Below, piece after piece: positions 29,360-39,337 of a stretch of 64,000 bases of DNA. A model generated the notes under the pieces. That model worked only from the letters and a program-made list of their open reading frames with translations. It had not been told where the DNA came from and made no database searches. The stretch's first letter is position 1. Each line of letters opens with the position of its first letter. A program made the translations under genes and the position numbers. The stretch is from Thiomicrospira pelophila DSM 1534. GTDB lineage: Bacteria > Pseudomonadota > Gammaproteobacteria > Thiomicrospirales > Thiomicrospiraceae. The stretch spans positions 1,922,001 through 1,986,000 of the forward strand of contig NZ_JOMR01000001.1 in assembly GCF_000711195.1 (NCBI RefSeq). Direction: 5' to 3'.

Positions 29360-29444
29360 GCGTGATAATTTTTGGGTAGCCCGATCAGCTGAGTGTCATA
29401 AACGGCACTCAATGTGAAAGCTTAAGAGCAGCCGTTTATCACGC
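29360..29444. repeat. Nested, mutually exclusive inverted repeats
   Basis: GCGTGATAA (29360-29368) pairs with TTATCACGC (29436-29444), while ATAAACGGC (29398-29406) pairs with GCCGTTTAT (29431-29439). The right arms overlap by 4 bases. A third small hairpin, GAGTG / CACTC, overlaps the inner left arm. It lies between two convergent genes and lacks a T run. Confidence 0.6.
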
Positions 29445-29485
29445 AAGATTTGATGTATCGGTTAGTGGAAATGTCACCGAAGCGA

Positions 29486-29788
29486 TCAATAATTTGAAGC
29501 GGTGATTAGATGCGATTCGATGAGTTCACTGATGAACGATGGATTCACGCCTTGAGCGATCACGTCATCAATCCAAAGCGCTTGTTTTTGACCGGCTTCA
29601 TAATAAGCAAAGCCAACCCGATACTCATCTTCTAAACGCGCTAACATCATGATCATTTTTCGGCCACTGGGTGTATGAATTAAATGGCAGGCCTGGTTGT
29701 CTGCAATATCAACTTTAATATCATCCATCGGCTTTTCCACCATCGCCTGATCCACAACCGCATATAAATCTTTATAAGTTTCTATCAT
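29486..29788 (-). CDS. Small conserved hypothetical protein
   Basis: A 100-residue soluble protein I do not recognise. It is acidic, with Ala-Cys-His-Leu-Ile-His-Thr-Pro-Ser-Gly-Arg-Lys-Met in the middle, and predicted to be mixed alpha/beta. No signal peptide is present. A codon pair in Gln-Ala-Cys comes from a one-mismatch version of the CCAGGCCTGG motif. It is convergent with the SIMPL gene and divergent from uvrA. Confidence 0.65.
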   Translation of the reverse strand: MIETYKDLYAVVDQAMVEKPMDDIKVDIADNQACHLIHTPSGRKMIMMLARLEDEYRVGFAYYEAGQKQALWIDDVIAQGVNPSFISELIESHLITASNY

Positions 29789-30009
29789 TGTTTTTATACC
29801 TTTTTAAAGCGCTCATTAAACCATAATTTTTAACCAAATTAATCTTACTCAGCAAAAATCAATTCGCAACGGCTGCACTCGAATCTTTCATTCTTGCTGT
29901 TTATTGTGTTCGCATAATAAGTCGGACTGATTTTAACACTACTAAGCATCAATTCGGAGTTCATAGCAATCAATCAAACGCCTGATCGTCGGCAAAAAAA
30001 CAAACATGT

Positions 30010-30015
30010 TATAAT
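30010..30015 (+). promoter_or_regulatory. -10 element upstream of uvrA
   Basis: A perfect TATAAT 30 bp before the uvrA ATG. No convincing -35 hexamer or LexA box (CTG-N10-CAG) is visible at the expected place. Confidence 0.5.
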
Positions 30016-30044
30016 TTCTCTTTTGCGCAAATTGTTGGTTGACC

Positions 30045-32852
<2,808 letters not shown>

Positions 32853-32863
32853 ACTAAAATTGG

Positions 32864-32887
32864 CTAGGCACCAGGCCTGGTGCCTAG
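32864..32887 (+). terminator. 24-bp palindrome built on CCAGGCCTGG, probable uvrA terminator
   Basis: The decamer (32871-32880) is extended by CTAGGCA / TGCCTAG to a perfect 24-bp palindrome 11 bp after the uvrA stop, followed by GTTTTT. It lies between convergent genes and has the layout of an intrinsic terminator for uvrA. Confidence 0.7.
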
Positions 32888-32891
32888 GTTT

Positions 32892-33950
32892 TTAACTGGT
32901 TTTTTGACCGACAGGTTGGCTTTCAGCATCAACCGAGGGCGCATCATTGCCTAACATAATCGCTACCCAACGGGTGCCTTCGTATTGCTCTAGGCCGATC
33001 TTGACAATCATGGTCAACGGAATCGACAAGAACATGCCAACCGGGCCAAATAACCAACCCCAAATCAATAAAGACAAAAATACCACCAGTGGCGACAAAC
33101 CTAAGCCTTTACCCATAAATTTGGGTTCAAGCAAGTTCCCCATTACCACGTTAATCGCCAGATAACCCAAGGCCACCAGTGCCGCATCCGCAAATCCAAG
33201 CTGAACCAAAGCCAGCAACACCGCAGGTACTGCCGCAATCAACGAGCCCACATTCGGAATAAAGTTCATCAACATTGCCACCAAACCCCAAAGCACAGGG
33301 AAATCAACGCCCAGCACATACAGCCAAGTGGTAACCAGCGTCCCGGTAATAAAACTGATAATGGTTTTGATCAGCAAATACTTGTTCACACGCGCCATAA
33401 AGCCGTTGGTGGTATCCAGCGTAAATTGCGCATCGGGCATCGCGGCTCTAAATTTTCGGGGAAAACTCGCCTCTTCCATCAAAATAAAGATGACAATAAA
33501 GACCACCAAAAACACATTGGTTAACAAAGAACTCACCGCGGACAAAGCCGCCCCTAAAGAACCGATGACATTAGACGGATTAACATGTTCCATTAACATT
33601 TCACGACTCATCGGAAAGTTCAAACTTTCTAATACTGGCACTAAACCCGACAACATGCTTTGAAAGCGCTGTTGATAATTGGGCATTTGTGCAATAAAAC
33701 TATCAATCGATTGGGTCACGATCAAAACCAAGCCGCCCCCAAACACAATCAATACAAACAACACAATCAGCACCGCCAAAAACGACGGTACACCGCGGGT
33801 GGTCATCATGCGCAAAAACGGCGTACTGATTATCGCCACAAACAAGGCCAACATAATCGGAATCGTAATGGTTTCAGCGGCCTTCAATCCGGCCAAAATC
33901 ACAATCACACTCGCCAGACCGACCAACCAAATCACGCCTCTATTTTCCAT
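32892..33950 (-). CDS. AI-2E family (PerM-like) permease
   Basis: A 352-residue membrane protein with about seven or eight hydrophobic segments, the Pro-x-Val-Gly-Ser-Leu-Ile-Ala-Ala-Val-Pro motif near residue 235, and Gly-x-Gly-Leu-Ser-Pro-Leu-Val-Val-Phe-Leu-Ser-Leu near 285, which define the AI-2E transporter family. Members export various solutes or sodium; autoinducer transport should not be assumed. GGAG lies 9 bp before the ATG. It is divergent from modE. Confidence 0.87.
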   Translation of the reverse strand: MENRGVIWLVGLASVIVILAGLKAAETITIPIMLALFVAIISTPFLRMMTTRGVPSFLAVLIVLFVLIVFGGGLVLIVTQSIDSFIAQMPNYQQRFQSMLSGLVPVLESLNFPMSREMLMEHVNPSNVIGSLGAALSAVSSLLTNVFLVVFIVIFILMEEASFPRKFRAAMPDAQFTLDTTNGFMARVNKYLLIKTIISFITGTLVTTWLYVLGVDFPVLWGLVAMLMNFIPNVGSLIAAVPAVLLALVQLGFADAALVALGYLAINVVMGNLLEPKFMGKGLGLSPLVVFLSLLIWGWLFGPVGMFLSIPLTMIVKIGLEQYEGTRWVAIMLGNDAPSVDAESQPVGQKTS

Positions 33951-33986
33951 CTGAGTTTGCTCCTATTATTTTTGTTACGCCAGTTT

Positions 33987-34004
33987 ACCACCAGGCCTGG
34001 TGGT
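33987..34004. repeat. CCAGGCCTGG palindrome with 18-bp perfect arms, between perM-like gene and modE
   Basis: ACCACC / GGTGGT arms surround the core at 33991-34000. It sits between two divergent gene starts, so it is not a gene-end signal. Confidence 0.9.
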
Positions 34005-34030
34005 GGTGAAAAGAGTTTGACAAGCAAGAA

Positions 34031-34071
34031 TTACTTGAGTATATTTCGCATCGACGATATTTACTTAAGTA
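34031..34071. promoter_or_regulatory. Direct repeats TTACTTrAGTA upstream of modE
   Basis: TTACTTGAGTA (34031-34041) and TTACTTAAGTA (34061-34071) are exactly 30 bp apart, three helical turns, and each is nearly palindromic. The second ends 7 bp before the modE ATG. They do not match the E. coli ModE box, but their place suggests an operator, perhaps for autoregulation. Confidence 0.45.
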
Positions 34072-34078
34072 GTAGTTG

Positions 34079-34879
34079 ATGCCTAATAATCCAAACCAGC
34101 CCGAATTTTTTGCTCCTTGGCATGTGCATCTCGGTAGCGGCGACATTAGCCCGCGCCGTTTGCATTTATTGCAAGCGATCGAAGCGACCGGCAGTGTGTC
34201 GCAAGCCGCCAAGCAAGTCGGCATGACCTATAAAGCGGCCTGGGATGCGGTAGAAATTATGAACAATTTGGCCGGCGTGGCGTTGGTTAACCGTCAACAC
34301 GGTGGCAAAGGCGGTGGCGGCGCAACCTTAACTCAAACTGGCTTGCAAATCGTCACCATGCACGAACGCTTATCGGCGATGCAAGCGATGTGGATGGCGA
34401 CACTCGACCACACCGATGCCGATATTTTGCCTTTAATGCGGAGAATCAAAATGCAAACCAGCGCACGCAATAGCTTCTACGGCACGATTGAAGAGGTGAA
34501 AACCGGTGCAGTAAATGCCGAAGTCACCCTCAAACTGCAAGGCGACGACCGTATTGTTGCCACCGTCACCCGCGATAGCGTGACACGCATGGGCTTAAAA
34601 CCCGGGACCACCGCTTGGGCGTTAGTCAAAGCAAGCTGGGTGGTGTTAGCGAAAGAGCAAGCCAAAGGCCTCATCAGCGCACGCAACTTTTTATGCGGCC
34701 AAGTTACACGCATTACCGAAGGGCCAGTGAATGTCGAAGTGGTGGTCGAACTCAAAGGCGGCAACACCCTATCCTCAATTATTACCCACGGTGCGTTAGA
34801 AGAATTGAAATTAACCGAAGGTCAACCGATTTGCGCTCTAATCAAAGCTTCGCATGTATTGATTGGAGTGGATGAGTAA
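34079..34879 (+). CDS. modE: Molybdate-responsive transcriptional regulator ModE
   Basis: The 266-residue product has an N-terminal LysR-like winged helix (Leu-Leu-Gln-Ala-Ile-Glu-Ala-Thr-Gly-Ser-Val-Ser-Gln-Ala-Ala, residues ~28-60) and two tandem Mop domains starting Ser-Ala-Arg-Asn near 128 and Ser-Ala-Arg-Asn near 199, which bind molybdate. In E. coli, ModE represses modABC and activates molybdoenzyme genes. Here it precedes modA, modB and modC in the same direction. The ATG at 34079 lacks a good ribosome site. Confidence 0.95.
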   Translation: MPNNPNQPEFFAPWHVHLGSGDISPRRLHLLQAIEATGSVSQAAKQVGMTYKAAWDAVEIMNNLAGVALVNRQHGGKGGGGATLTQTGLQIVTMHERLSAMQAMWMATLDHTDADILPLMRRIKMQTSARNSFYGTIEEVKTGAVNAEVTLKLQGDDRIVATVTRDSVTRMGLKPGTTAWALVKASWVVLAKEQAKGLISARNFLCGQVTRITEGPVNVEVVVELKGGNTLSSIITHGALEELKLTEGQPICALIKASHVLIGVDE

Positions 34880-34887
34880 ATATTTTA

Positions 34888-34978
34888 ACCACGAGACTTC
34901 GCCCCCTCCTGAAGGCTAGGGCGAATAGACTGCCTCGCTGGTGAACAAAATCTGTAAGCCCGTGCAAACGGGTTTTTT
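34888..34978 (+). ncRNA. Possible structured leader with terminator between modE and modA
   Basis: ACCACGAG (34888-34895) can pair with CTCG-c-TGGT (34934-34942), enclosing a 7-bp stem TTCGCCC / GGGCGAA (34898-34925). A terminator-like CCCGT / ACGGG hairpin with six T follows (34959-34978). The layout resembles an aptamer plus expression platform ahead of modA. It may equally be just the modE terminator with a chance stem. I could not match it with confidence to the Moco riboswitch. Confidence 0.35.
34956..34978 (+). terminator. Intrinsic terminator between modE and modA
   Basis: CCCGT-GCAA-ACGGG followed by TTTTTT, 77 bp after the modE stop and 62 bp before modA. It would reduce or control read-through from modE into modABC. 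Confidence 0.75.
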
Positions 34979-35040
34979 AACCCCAAGCGATATAGCCCAA
35001 GGTATCTATCGCTTATTTTTTATTCAACAAGGAGATCCAA

Positions 35041-35805
35041 ATGAAACTAAAACATCTACTAGCAGGCCTGGTGCTCACTTTTGCCGCCACAAACGTTGCC
35101 CACGCCGCTCAAGTCACCGCCGCCGTTGCCGCCAATTTCACCAAAACGATTGAAGAAATCGGCACCGAATTTACTAAAGATACTGGGCACACCATCCGCT
35201 TCTCATTCGGTCCCACCGGCAAACTCCTTGCGCAAATTAAAAACGGCGCCCCGTTTGATTTATACTTTGCCGCCAACGAATCGGCCCCCCAAGCGGCCAT
35301 CAACGAAAAATTTGCGGTTAAAGACAGTTACTTTGTTTATGCCCAAGGCGTATTAGTGCTTTATAGCCCCACCCTGCCAGTCTCAAACAATGCCATGCAA
35401 ATATTAAAATCGGCCGACTACCGCCACCTAGCCATAGCCAACCCCAAAACGGCACCTTACGGCACCCAAGCCGAAGTATTTTTAAACAAGCACAATCTTT
35501 ACAAAACCCTGCAGCCAAAACTTGTAAATGGCGAAAGCATTGCGCATGCCTTCCAATATGTCGCCACAAAAAATGCCGAACTAGGCTTTGTCGCTAAATC
35601 CCAAGTGGTAGATCCGTCCAGTCCAGCTTACAATAATGGCGAATACTGGACGTTACCACAAGCCGATTACAACCCAATCAATCAAGCGGCCGTAATCACT
35701 AAACGCGGCGCAAACAACCAAGCCGCCAAAGCGTTTATGCAATACATGAAATCACCCAAAGCGATTGAGATTATCCAACGTTACGGGTATAACCTGCCAA
35801 ACTAA
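35041..35805 (+). CDS. modA: Molybdate ABC transporter substrate-binding protein
   Basis: The 254-residue product has a signal peptide ending Ala-His-Ala-Ala (residue ~23) and a type II periplasmic binding fold. The mature start Val-Thr-Ala-Ala-Val-Ala-Ala-Asn-Phe-Thr and Gly-Pro-Thr-Gly-Lys-Leu resemble the Azotobacter-type ModA, with Asn where E. coli has Ser, and Asn-Pro-Lys-Thr-Ala-Pro-Tyr-Gly later on. It captures molybdate or tungstate in the periplasm. AAGGAGAT lies 8 bp before the ATG. Confidence 0.94.
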   Translation: MKLKHLLAGLVLTFAATNVAHAAQVTAAVAANFTKTIEEIGTEFTKDTGHTIRFSFGPTGKLLAQIKNGAPFDLYFAANESAPQAAINEKFAVKDSYFVYAQGVLVLYSPTLPVSNNAMQILKSADYRHLAIANPKTAPYGTQAEVFLNKHNLYKTLQPKLVNGESIAHAFQYVATKNAELGFVAKSQVVDPSSPAYNNGEYWTLPQADYNPINQAAVITKRGANNQAAKAFMQYMKSPKAIEIIQRYGYNLPN

Positions 35806-35813
35806 TTGAGTTT

Positions 35814-35890
35814 GTCATTCCGAACAACGTGAGGAATCTTTTAACCGGCCATTTAACCGCAAAAGATTCTTCGCTTTCGCTCAGAATGAG
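35814..35890. repeat. Imperfect inverted repeat (MITE/REP-like) between modA and modB
   Basis: Arms of ~29 bp, GTCATTCCGAACAACGTGAG... and its near-complement ending ...CGCTCAGAATGAGC, flank an 18-bp centre. The consensus CATTCCGAACGAAGTGAGGAATCT is a dispersed non-coding element I know from many bacterial genomes. It splits the mod operon and could form a long hairpin in the mRNA. Confidence 0.75.
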
Positions 35891-35907
35891 CGCGACGCTT
35901 TTATGCC

Positions 35908-36618
35908 ATGATGGAATTAAACATGATTGAACTCTTCGGCACCGCCGTCAATTTAGAACCAATTTGGCTGACGCTCGAAATCGCCAGCTACACCACTATC
36001 ATTTTGCTGGTGCTCGGCACTCCGTTAGCCTGGTGGATGTCGCAAATGAAATCCTCCAGCAAAATTGTGCTCGAAGCCTTGGTGGCTTTGCCTCTAGTAT
36101 TACCACCAACCGTGTTAGGGTTTTATTTATTGATCGCGATGAATCCGACCGGGCCGGTGACTGAGTTTTTAAGGTTCTTTGGTTTTGAAGGCCAGCTCAC
36201 TTTTAGCAAAGCAGGCCTGGTGATTGGCTCGGTGTTTTATTCTTTGCCCTTTGCGGTGCAACCTTTAATGCATGCGTTTGAAGGGATTCCGCATCGTTTA
36301 TTGGACGCCGCCGCTACCTTACGCGCCAATGTATTGGATCGGTTTTTTACCATCGTCATGCCACTATCGCAGCGCGGATTTTTAGTCGCCGCCACCCTAA
36401 CCTTCGCGCATACCGTGGGCGAATTTGGCGTGGTGCTGATGGTCGGCGGCAATATTCCCGGCGAAACCCGCATGGTGTCGATTGACATTTTCGATCATGT
36501 TGAAGCCATGGAATACAGCCAAGCCCACATCCTGTCCGGCATGATGCTGGTATTCTCACTGTTTGTATTGATGCTGGTTTACGGTTTAAATCGTCGCTTT
36601 GGCGTCAAGGTAGGGTAA
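35908..36618 (+). CDS. modB: Molybdate ABC transporter permease
   Basis: The 236-residue product has five hydrophobic segments and the ABC permease coupling loop Glu-Gly-Ile-Pro-His-Arg-Leu-Leu-Asp-Ala-Ala-Ala-Thr-Leu-Arg-Ala near residue 125, with Pro-Pro-Thr-Val-Leu-Gly-Phe-Tyr-Leu typical of ModB. It forms the membrane channel with ModC. Two starts are possible: 35908 without a clear ribosome site, or 35923 (Met-Ile-Glu-Leu-Phe) with GGA upstream; the second is shorter by five residues and fits the family better. Confidence 0.94.
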   Translation: MMELNMIELFGTAVNLEPIWLTLEIASYTTIILLVLGTPLAWWMSQMKSSSKIVLEALVALPLVLPPTVLGFYLLIAMNPTGPVTEFLRFFGFEGQLTFSKAGLVIGSVFYSLPFAVQPLMHAFEGIPHRLLDAAATLRANVLDRFFTIVMPLSQRGFLVAATLTFAHTVGEFGVVLMVGGNIPGETRMVSIDIFDHVEAMEYSQAHILSGMMLVFSLFVLMLVYGLNRRFGVKVG

Positions 36619-36622
36619 AAAA

Positions 36623-37711
36623 ATGGACAGAAAGGGGAATATTCAAACCATGAAAGGCCATCTTCAACTCGACCTTGGCGGCTTTAAGCTCAACAGCGGC
36701 GAGTTTGATTTAACGCTCGATGGCGTGACCGTATTATTCGGACGTTCCGGCAGCGGCAAAAGTACACTGCTACGCGCGATGGCTGGGCTGGATAAACGCA
36801 CCCGTGGTCACTTAACACTAAACGACCAAACTTGGCAAAATGGCGAAAAAGCCCTACCGACCCCGCAACGCCATATCGGTTTTGTGTTTCAAGATGCCGC
36901 CTTGTTTCCACACATGACCGTGCGCCAAAATTTAATGTATGGCGTCAAACGCTTACCCAAAAACCATCCGCAAGCGGATTTCGACAAAATCACCCAACGC
37001 GTCGGCATCGCCGACAAACTTGACCGTGACGTTACCTATTTATCCGGCGGCGAAAAACAACGCGTAGCGATTGCGCGCGCGCTGCTGATGTCGCCCAAAC
37101 TACTGTGCATGGACGAACCGCTTTCCGCACTCGATTGGCGCGCCAAAGCCGAACTGCTAACACTGATAGAAGAACTGGTGGCGGAATTTAACTTGCCGGT
37201 GATGTACATTACCCATGCACCGATTGAAGTTGAGCGCTTGGCAAATCAAGTCGTGTTTATGAAAGACGGTCAAATCGACAGCATCGAAACCCTGCAACAA
37301 GCTTTAAAAAGACCCGACTCACCACTATTCGACGAACAAGGCGCGGTATCGGTTTTGATCGGACAACCAGGCCTGGTGCAAGCCGGATTACGAGAAATTA
37401 AAGTCGGTGAAGATACGATTTACCTCAGCCAAACCCTCGACATTCACACACCGCAAGTACGCATTCGTGTGTTAGCGCGAGATGTCAGTTTGGCCTTATC
37501 CGACCCAAAAGATTTAAGCATCGTCAACCACCTGCAAGTCACGATTGATGAACTCATCCCACAAGGCGAACACCGCGTGTTAGCGCGCTTAAAATTAAAA
37601 GACGGCCAACACCTATTCGCCGAAATAACCCAAGCTTCCGCCCAACGCCTCAATCTACAGCCAGGTCTGGTGGTCTATGCGCTGATTAAATCCGTCGCGT
37701 TGGCCGAATGA
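36623..37711 (+). CDS. modC: Molybdate ABC transporter ATP-binding protein
   Basis: The 362-residue product has an ABC domain with Gly-Arg-Ser-Gly-Ser-Gly-Lys-Ser-Thr (Walker A), Leu-Ser-Gly-Gly-Glu-Lys-Gln-Arg (signature), Leu-Leu-Cys-Met-Asp-Glu-Pro-Leu-Ser-Ala-Leu-Asp (Walker B), and a C-terminal Mop domain from ~residue 295 for molybdate feedback. It energises uptake with ModB. The first nine residues from 36623 are not usual for ModC, so the ATG at 36650 may be the true start. The linker to the Mop domain contains one CCAGGCCTGG read as Pro-Gly-Leu. Confidence 0.95.
   Translation: MDRKGNIQTMKGHLQLDLGGFKLNSGEFDLTLDGVTVLFGRSGSGKSTLLRAMAGLDKRTRGHLTLNDQTWQNGEKALPTPQRHIGFVFQDAALFPHMTVRQNLMYGVKRLPKNHPQADFDKITQRVGIADKLDRDVTYLSGGEKQRVAIARALLMSPKLLCMDEPLSALDWRAKAELLTLIEELVAEFNLPVMYITHAPIEVERLANQVVFMKDGQIDSIETLQQALKRPDSPLFDEQGAVSVLIGQPGLVQAGLREIKVGEDTIYLSQTLDIHTPQVRIRVLARDVSLALSDPKDLSIVNHLQVTIDELIPQGEHRVLARLKLKDGQHLFAEITQASAQRLNLQPGLVVYALIKSVALAE
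37368..37377. repeat. CCAGGCCTGG in modC
   Basis: Read as Pro-Gly-Leu-Val in the region joining the ABC and Mop domains. Confidence 0.95.
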
Positions 37712-37741
37712 ATTTATAGAAAATTACAATTAAATCTAGTT

Positions 37742-37764
37742 AAAAAGGGGGAGCCCCCCCTTTT
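37742..37764. terminator. Bidirectional terminator between modC and the Sel1 gene
   Basis: AAAAAGGGGG pairs with CCCCCTTTT around a very short loop, in the gap between convergent genes. Confidence 0.8.
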
Positions 37765-37769
37765 GGCTC

Positions 37770-38885
37770 TTAACGTCTATTAAGCGTAGCGATGTTTGAG
37801 CAGGCTTCAACATTACCACTTTCGCAAGCCTTGCTGAACAGTTCTTTTGCTATCGTTGTACTCTGCCTCACCCCTTGGCCGTTGTAATACTTCACCCCAA
37901 GATTATTTTGCGCACCAATATCTCCTTGCTTCGCAGCACTTTGGTACCACTTTACAGCCTCTGAGTGACTCTGCCTTACTCCTTCTCCCTCGTCATACAT
38001 CAATCCAAGATTGTATTGAGCATCGGAATCCCCTTGTTCGGCCGCCTTGCGATACCATTTCACAGCTTCAACATTATCTTCTGGTACACCCTCTCCCATG
38101 TCATACATCAATCCAAGATTGTATTGGGCGTAAATACTCCCTTGTTCGGCGGCTTTGCGATACCATTTAATTGCTTCAACGTTATCCTCTTCTAGACCCT
38201 CACCTTCGTCATACATAAGCCCAAGGTTGTATTGGGCATCAGAATCCCCTTGTTCGGCCGCCTTGCGATACCATTTAATCGCTTCAACGTTATCTTCCGG
38301 TACACCATTTCCCTCGTCATACATAACACCAAGATTGTATTGGGCGTCAGCATCCCCTTGTTCAGCCGCTTTACGGTACCATTTAATCGCTTCAACATTA
38401 TCTTCCGGTACACCTTCACCCTCCTCATACATCAAAGCAAGATTGTATTGGGCTTTAATATCCCCTTGTTCAGCGGCTTTGCGATACCATTTAATCGCTT
38501 CAACGTTATCTTCCGGTACACCCTCTCCCTCGTCATACATCAAAGCAAGATTGTATTGAGCTTTAAGTCCCCCTTGTTCAGCGGCTTTGCGATACCATTT
38601 GATCGCTTCAAGGTTATCTTCCGGTACACCCTCTCCCATGTCATACATCAAAGCAAGATTGTATTGAGCTTTAATCTCCCCTTGTTCGGCCGCTTTACGA
38701 TACCATTTGATCGCTTCAAGGTTATCTTCCGGTACACCATTTCCCTCGTCATACATAACACCAAGATTGAATTGGGCAGTAGCATTACCTTGTTCGGCCG
38801 CTTCAATAGACTCATCAAGCCCTGCTTGCGCAGGCATATTTAATAGTCCAGCAATTAAGCCAACAGCCATCAATACTTTTTTCAT
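37770..38885 (-). CDS. Secreted Sel1-repeat protein
   Basis: The 371-residue product has a signal peptide ending Ala-Gln-Ala (residue ~21) and nine 36-residue Sel1-like repeats (residues ~35-358) of the form Ala-Gln-Tyr-Asn-Leu-x-x-Met-Tyr-x-x-Gly-x-Gly-Val then Ala-Ile-Lys-Trp-Tyr-Arg-Lys-Ala-Ala-Glu-Gln-Gly. The first seven are almost identical; the last two have diverged and carry Cys near the end. Sel1 solenoids mediate protein contacts, so it is probably a periplasmic or exported adaptor. The near-identity points to recent unit duplication or gene conversion. Confidence 0.93.
   Translation of the reverse strand: MKKVLMAVGLIAGLLNMPAQAGLDESIEAAEQGNATAQFNLGVMYDEGNGVPEDNLEAIKWYRKAAEQGEIKAQYNLALMYDMGEGVPEDNLEAIKWYRKAAEQGGLKAQYNLALMYDEGEGVPEDNVEAIKWYRKAAEQGDIKAQYNLALMYEEGEGVPEDNVEAIKWYRKAAEQGDADAQYNLGVMYDEGNGVPEDNVEAIKWYRKAAEQGDSDAQYNLGLMYDEGEGLEEDNVEAIKWYRKAAEQGSIYAQYNLGLMYDMGEGVPEDNVEAVKWYRKAAEQGDSDAQYNLGLMYDEGEGVRQSHSEAVKWYQSAAKQGDIGAQNNLGVKYYNGQGVRQSTTIAKELFSKACESGNVEACSNIATLNRR
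38028..38783 (-). repeat. Tandem 108-bp repeat array (seven near-identical units) in the Sel1 gene
   Basis: Each unit encodes one 36-residue Sel1 repeat. The units differ mostly at the Val/Leu before Glu-Ala-Ile and in the two residues after Gly at the unit border. Copy number is likely to vary between strains, and short-read assembly could be wrong here. Confidence 0.9.
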
Positions 38886-39337
38886 AAAATACCCCTGGTT
38901 TAAAACACTTAAATAAGTTAACTGAGACGATACTATATTTTTTGACTTTGTGACAAGAAATATAGCGTATTAAGGTTTCAACCTTGAGTGGATTTATTAC
39001 GCCTTGGCTACAAGTTTGAATTAGTAATAAATAATGTTTTTATGCAAAGGTAACGCTACTCGTTTTAACCCTCTAACCAGGCCTTGTGGTATATGTATTG
39101 ATTATGTCCGTAGAGCTGTCGGAGTGAGTTATGGATTTAAATGACAATTAAACTGAACTGAAAATTCGGAAAAACCTTGTATATTAAAGTGTAATATTAA
39201 ATAACTGATTCATTGTTATAAAATGTTTAAAAGTGATTTTAACGGTAAAAAGATGGCGTCTCCTTTTTTCATTTTTTACCACAAAAATTGTTCCACTCCA
39301 CTGGCCCGGTGATTGGGCATAATAAATTTACAAGAGC
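38886..39337. other. AT-rich intergenic region without a recognisable gene
   Basis: This 452-bp stretch separates two divergent genes. It holds the presumed Sel1 promoter on the minus strand (a TATAGT near 38930), a decayed palindrome (ACCAGGCCTTGTGGT near 39077), and otherwise nothing I can name. The base composition is visibly more AT-rich than the surrounding chromosome. Confidence 0.6.

Noticed and set aside
34888-34978. Naming the modE-modA leader a Moco riboswitch
   Set aside because: The position fits, but I could not recognise the conserved aptamer core, so only a structured leader is reported.
38028-38783. Regular direct repeats that could be taken for a CRISPR array
   Set aside because: The period is 108 bp with no unique spacers, the whole array is in frame, and it encodes Sel1 repeats. 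No cas genes are present.
38155-38843. Long plus-strand open frames opposite the Sel1 gene
   Set aside because: They arise from the repetitive codons of the minus-strand gene read backwards, lack ribosome sites and resemble no family.
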